Of a DNA stretch of 64,000 nucleotides, positions 62,672 to 64,000 are shown in pieces. Within the stretch, counting starts at the first letter, position 1; each line of letters begins with the position of its first letter. Location of the stretch: assembly GCA_003170825.1 (NCBI GenBank), contig PMYL01000041.1, forward strand, positions 45,280 through 109,279. Reading direction: 5' to 3'. This DNA is from Acidobacteriaceae bacterium. Its GTDB lineage: Bacteria > Acidobacteriota > Terriglobia > Terriglobales > Acidobacteriaceae. The notes under the pieces were generated by a model. It was not told where the DNA came from. It did no database searches and saw only the letters and a list, made by a program, of their open reading frames with translations. The position numbers were made by a program, and so were the translations under genes.

Positions 62672-62726
62672 GGGTGCCCCATCCTCGCCGCGTGTCGCCG
62701 AGGCGACTTTTTGCGGCTAGGGTGGG
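62672..62726 (+). repeat. Intergenic hairpin element, family A
   Basis: GGGTGCCCCATCCTCGCC, a GTCGCCGAGGCGAC inner palindrome, TTTTTGCGGCTAGGGTGGG. The 34-bp direct repeat copy 2 begins at its end. Confidence 0.75.
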
Positions 62727-62757
62727 ATACCTATAACTACAGTCCTTTTTTGTCTTT
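62724..62757 (+). repeat. 34-bp direct repeat, copy 2
   Basis: Second copy of GGGATACCTATAACTACAGT and following bases, differing from 61725-61758 at one position. Confidence 0.85.
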
Positions 62758-62806
62758 TACTGTCTTCGAAATGATGGGCGCCTATAGGGAAACCACACCC
62801 CGCAAT

Positions 62807-63262
62807 TCAGGATGTTTTTGTAGGTCCCCTCTTCGCCATCCGCCGCCGGATCGGATCGTTGTCCGCGTACACCCGCCACTCCGCCACCTTGCCGTCCTCG
62901 ATCGACGCCCGGAACGCCGCCGGCGTCTTCCACCGGTTCTCCGCCTTCAACTGCCCGTCAGCCGCATACGTCCCCTGCGCCACTCCCAGCATCACCACCA
63001 CCTCTTGAGCAGTCGGGGTCCCCGGCGACAGGTCTTCGTCGCTGGGGTGACAGTACGTCTCCTCCACGGTAATCGTGTAGTCCGGAACCATGAGGAAGTA
63101 CGCGGCCCACGCCGCCTGCATCTTCTCCCGGCCCTCGGCCGCATTGCCCAGCGAGTCCACAAACCGGTTCCCCTCGGTCATCAACTCCGCCAGAGCATCC
63201 ACATCCCGCAGGTTGATCGCCCGCACAAACCCCCGCGCCACAGATTCCGCCGATTCGCTCAT
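62807..63262 (-). CDS. SnoaL-like (NTF2-fold) protein with an inserted hairpin element
   Basis: A 151-residue protein of the SnoaL-like/NTF2 superfamily: ARGFVRAINLRDVDALAELM, FVDSLGNAAEGREKMQAAW, VPDYTITVEETY, and the end EDGKVAEWRVYADN. Members are small hydrolases, isomerases or binding proteins. Residues 71-86 (CHPSDEDLSPGTPTAQ) are encoded by a family B hairpin (63014-63048) lying between the strand ending VEETY and EVVVMLGVAQGTY. The frame is kept. It is in the loop between beta strands, where an insertion may be tolerated. Confidence 0.75.
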   Translation of the reverse strand: MSESAESVARGFVRAINLRDVDALAELMTEGNRFVDSLGNAAEGREKMQAAWAAYFLMVPDYTITVEETYCHPSDEDLSPGTPTAQEVVVMLGVAQGTYAADGQLKAENRWKTPAAFRASIEDGKVAEWRVYADNDPIRRRMAKRGPTKTS

Positions 63263-63408
63263 ACCGCCATTGTACCCAAGACGCCGGGCACACCAGACCT
63301 CGATTTTGCGACCTGGGAAGCCACAAATCTCAACCCAGGGAGGGCCGGAAAGTCCCCTTTCGCACCGTTTGGGCCGAAATGACCGTAGATCAAGCGGTCG
63401 ATTTGGTC

Positions 63409-63414
63409 TAAGAT
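63409..63414 (+). promoter_or_regulatory. Putative -10 box (leaderless)
   Basis: TAAGAT, six bases before the ATG at 63421. No Shine-Dalgarno. The same geometry as at 4318 and 28927. Confidence 0.5.
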
Positions 63415-63420
63415 ATTTGT

Positions 63421-63663
63421 ATGGGCCGCTCCGTATACATCACGACTCCGATCCCCACCCTCGACGAGGTGGGGAAGAGATTGAAGATGAGCAAGGCGCG
63501 CCAGAAGCGCCTCATTGAAATTGTCAGAGGCAGCGGGAACGGTCAGTTGTCGGAATGTCACCGGGCTGCGTCGGGTTCGCTTGACGGACGCTTTCGCAAC
63601 GGAAGCGGCGCAACGAAGGATTCTGCGCACAGCAAGACGAGCAAGCATGCCGCCGCCAGTTAG
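63421..63663 (+). CDS. Small protein with a helix-turn-helix-like N-terminus
   Basis: An 80-residue basic protein. It begins MGRSVYITTPIPTLDEVGKR and continues LKMSKARQKRLIEIV, a helix pair like the N-terminus of a HTH or transcription-factor-like domain. The second half is Ser/Gly/Lys-rich and probably disordered. It overlaps the next gene by 17 bases. I believe similar starts (xxSVYIxTPIPTLEEVG) occur in small proteins that precede proteins like the next one, but cannot check this. Confidence 0.65.
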   Translation: MGRSVYITTPIPTLDEVGKRLKMSKARQKRLIEIVRGSGNGQLSECHRAASGSLDGRFRNGSGATKDSAHSKTSKHAAAS

Positions 63664-64000
63664 GCCAAACGCCGTATTCGTAAACATCCCTTACGACGAA
63701 GGCTTTCGCAGCCTTTATCTTGCGTACATCGTCGGTTTGACTCACCTTGGCCTTGAACCTCGCGCCACCCTCGGAATTCCCGGAGGCGAGCGCAGGCTTG
63801 ATCGCATCTTGGCGCTCATTCAAAGTTGCCGGTACTCCATTCACGATCTCTCTCGGGTACAGTTGGATCGAAATCCGCCTCGCACCCCGCGCTTTAATAT
63901 GCCCTTCGAACTGGGCCTCACCGTGACCTGGGCCAAGCTCAACCCCAGCCAGCACAGTTGGTTTGTCTTTGAAACCAAGGCGCGCAGAGTTCAGAAGTCT
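63647..64000 (+). CDS. Uncharacterised protein with TIR/deoxyribosyltransferase-like motifs, 3' end missing
   Basis: 118 codons are seen before the right edge; no stop is reached. Motifs in order: VFVNIPYDEGF (about 10-20), LGIPGGERRLDRI (about 41-53), CRYSIHDLSRVQLDR (about 60-74) and TPRFNMPFELGLTV (about 79-92). FNMPFELG resembles the conserved N-x-x-F-E-L-G segment around the catalytic Glu of TIR-like and nucleoside-deoxyribosyltransferase-like folds. The ATG at 63647 lies inside the 3' end of the preceding gene, so they are translationally coupled. The enzyme activity (NAD or nucleotide cleavage?) is inference; no homologue of known function is known to me. Confidence 0.7.
   Translation, partial: MPPPVRPNAVFVNIPYDEGFRSLYLAYIVGLTHLGLEPRATLGIPGGERRLDRILALIQSCRYSIHDLSRVQLDRNPPRTPRFNMPFELGLTVTWAKLNPSQHSWFVFETKARRVQKS

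Overview
The window is about 62% GC, densely coded, and looks like a chromosomal segment of an Acidobacteriota bacterium, probably Terriglobales. This is an inference from gene content and habits: secreted YXWGXW-repeat and GH16 lipoproteins, a fused 2-oxoacid dehydrogenase E1, lipid A genes, leaderless-looking promoters and many GC-rich hairpin elements between genes. No rRNA, tRNA, CRISPR array or intact insertion sequence was found.

Layout. 1-13 kb: the end of a UbiD decarboxylase, three secreted or hypothetical proteins, a NuoI-type ferredoxin, metH, a GH16 glucanase split by a frameshift, a truncated OlsB-like plus intact OlsA-like acyltransferase pair, and a LacI regulator. 13-25 kb: glycerate 2-kinase, M20 peptidase, methyltransferase, glutathione peroxidase, a DUF255 thioredoxin-domain protein, MscS, fused E1 and an AT-rich membrane protein. 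25-31 kb: a housekeeping operon msbA-yicC-gmk-rpoZ-coaBC-udg. 31.1-35.3 kb: an accessory island (orphan HigA, HEPN-like protein, Uma2 nuclease, BrnT/BrnA, polyphosphate glucokinase, RHH protein, a 256-bp inverted-repeat element) lying between coaBC/udg and priA, genes that are close neighbours in many bacteria. 35-46 kb: priA, HU, a dcd pseudogene, an orphan LuxR-type regulator, SYLF protein, LpxL-like and LpxD enzymes, a Tat-exported aldo-keto reductase, xseB and a homocysteine methyltransferase/MTHFR fusion. 46-54 kb: a surface lipoprotein, a BshB1-like deacetylase, half-size TauE, PhoB/PhoR, PstS and CyaY. 54-61.6 kb: an ECF sigma factor with membrane partner, DUF4386 protein, MDR reductase, and a TetR-HlyD-ABC-ABC efflux operon with a palindromic operator. 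61.6-62.8 kb: a non-coding, repeat-rich stretch. 63.4-64 kb: the start of a two-gene module running off the right edge.

Joint functions visible are one-carbon/methionine metabolism (MetH plus a Hcy methyltransferase/MTHFR fusion), phosphate sensing and uptake (PhoB, PhoR, PstS), outer-membrane lipid synthesis (MsbA, LpxL-like, LpxD, OlsA/OlsB-like), and a set of toxin-antitoxin or defence-like genes.

The most unusual signals are: (i) an 11-copy tandem array of about 42-bp units, each with a dyad that shows compensatory base changes; (ii) a small HTH-like protein overlapping a protein with TIR/deoxyribosyltransferase-like motifs at the right edge; (iii) a HEPN-like AT-rich gene bracketed by inverted hairpin elements; (iv) a 256-bp element with near-matching ends and a 35-codon ORF; and (v) hairpin elements that have become in-frame coding sequence in three genes.
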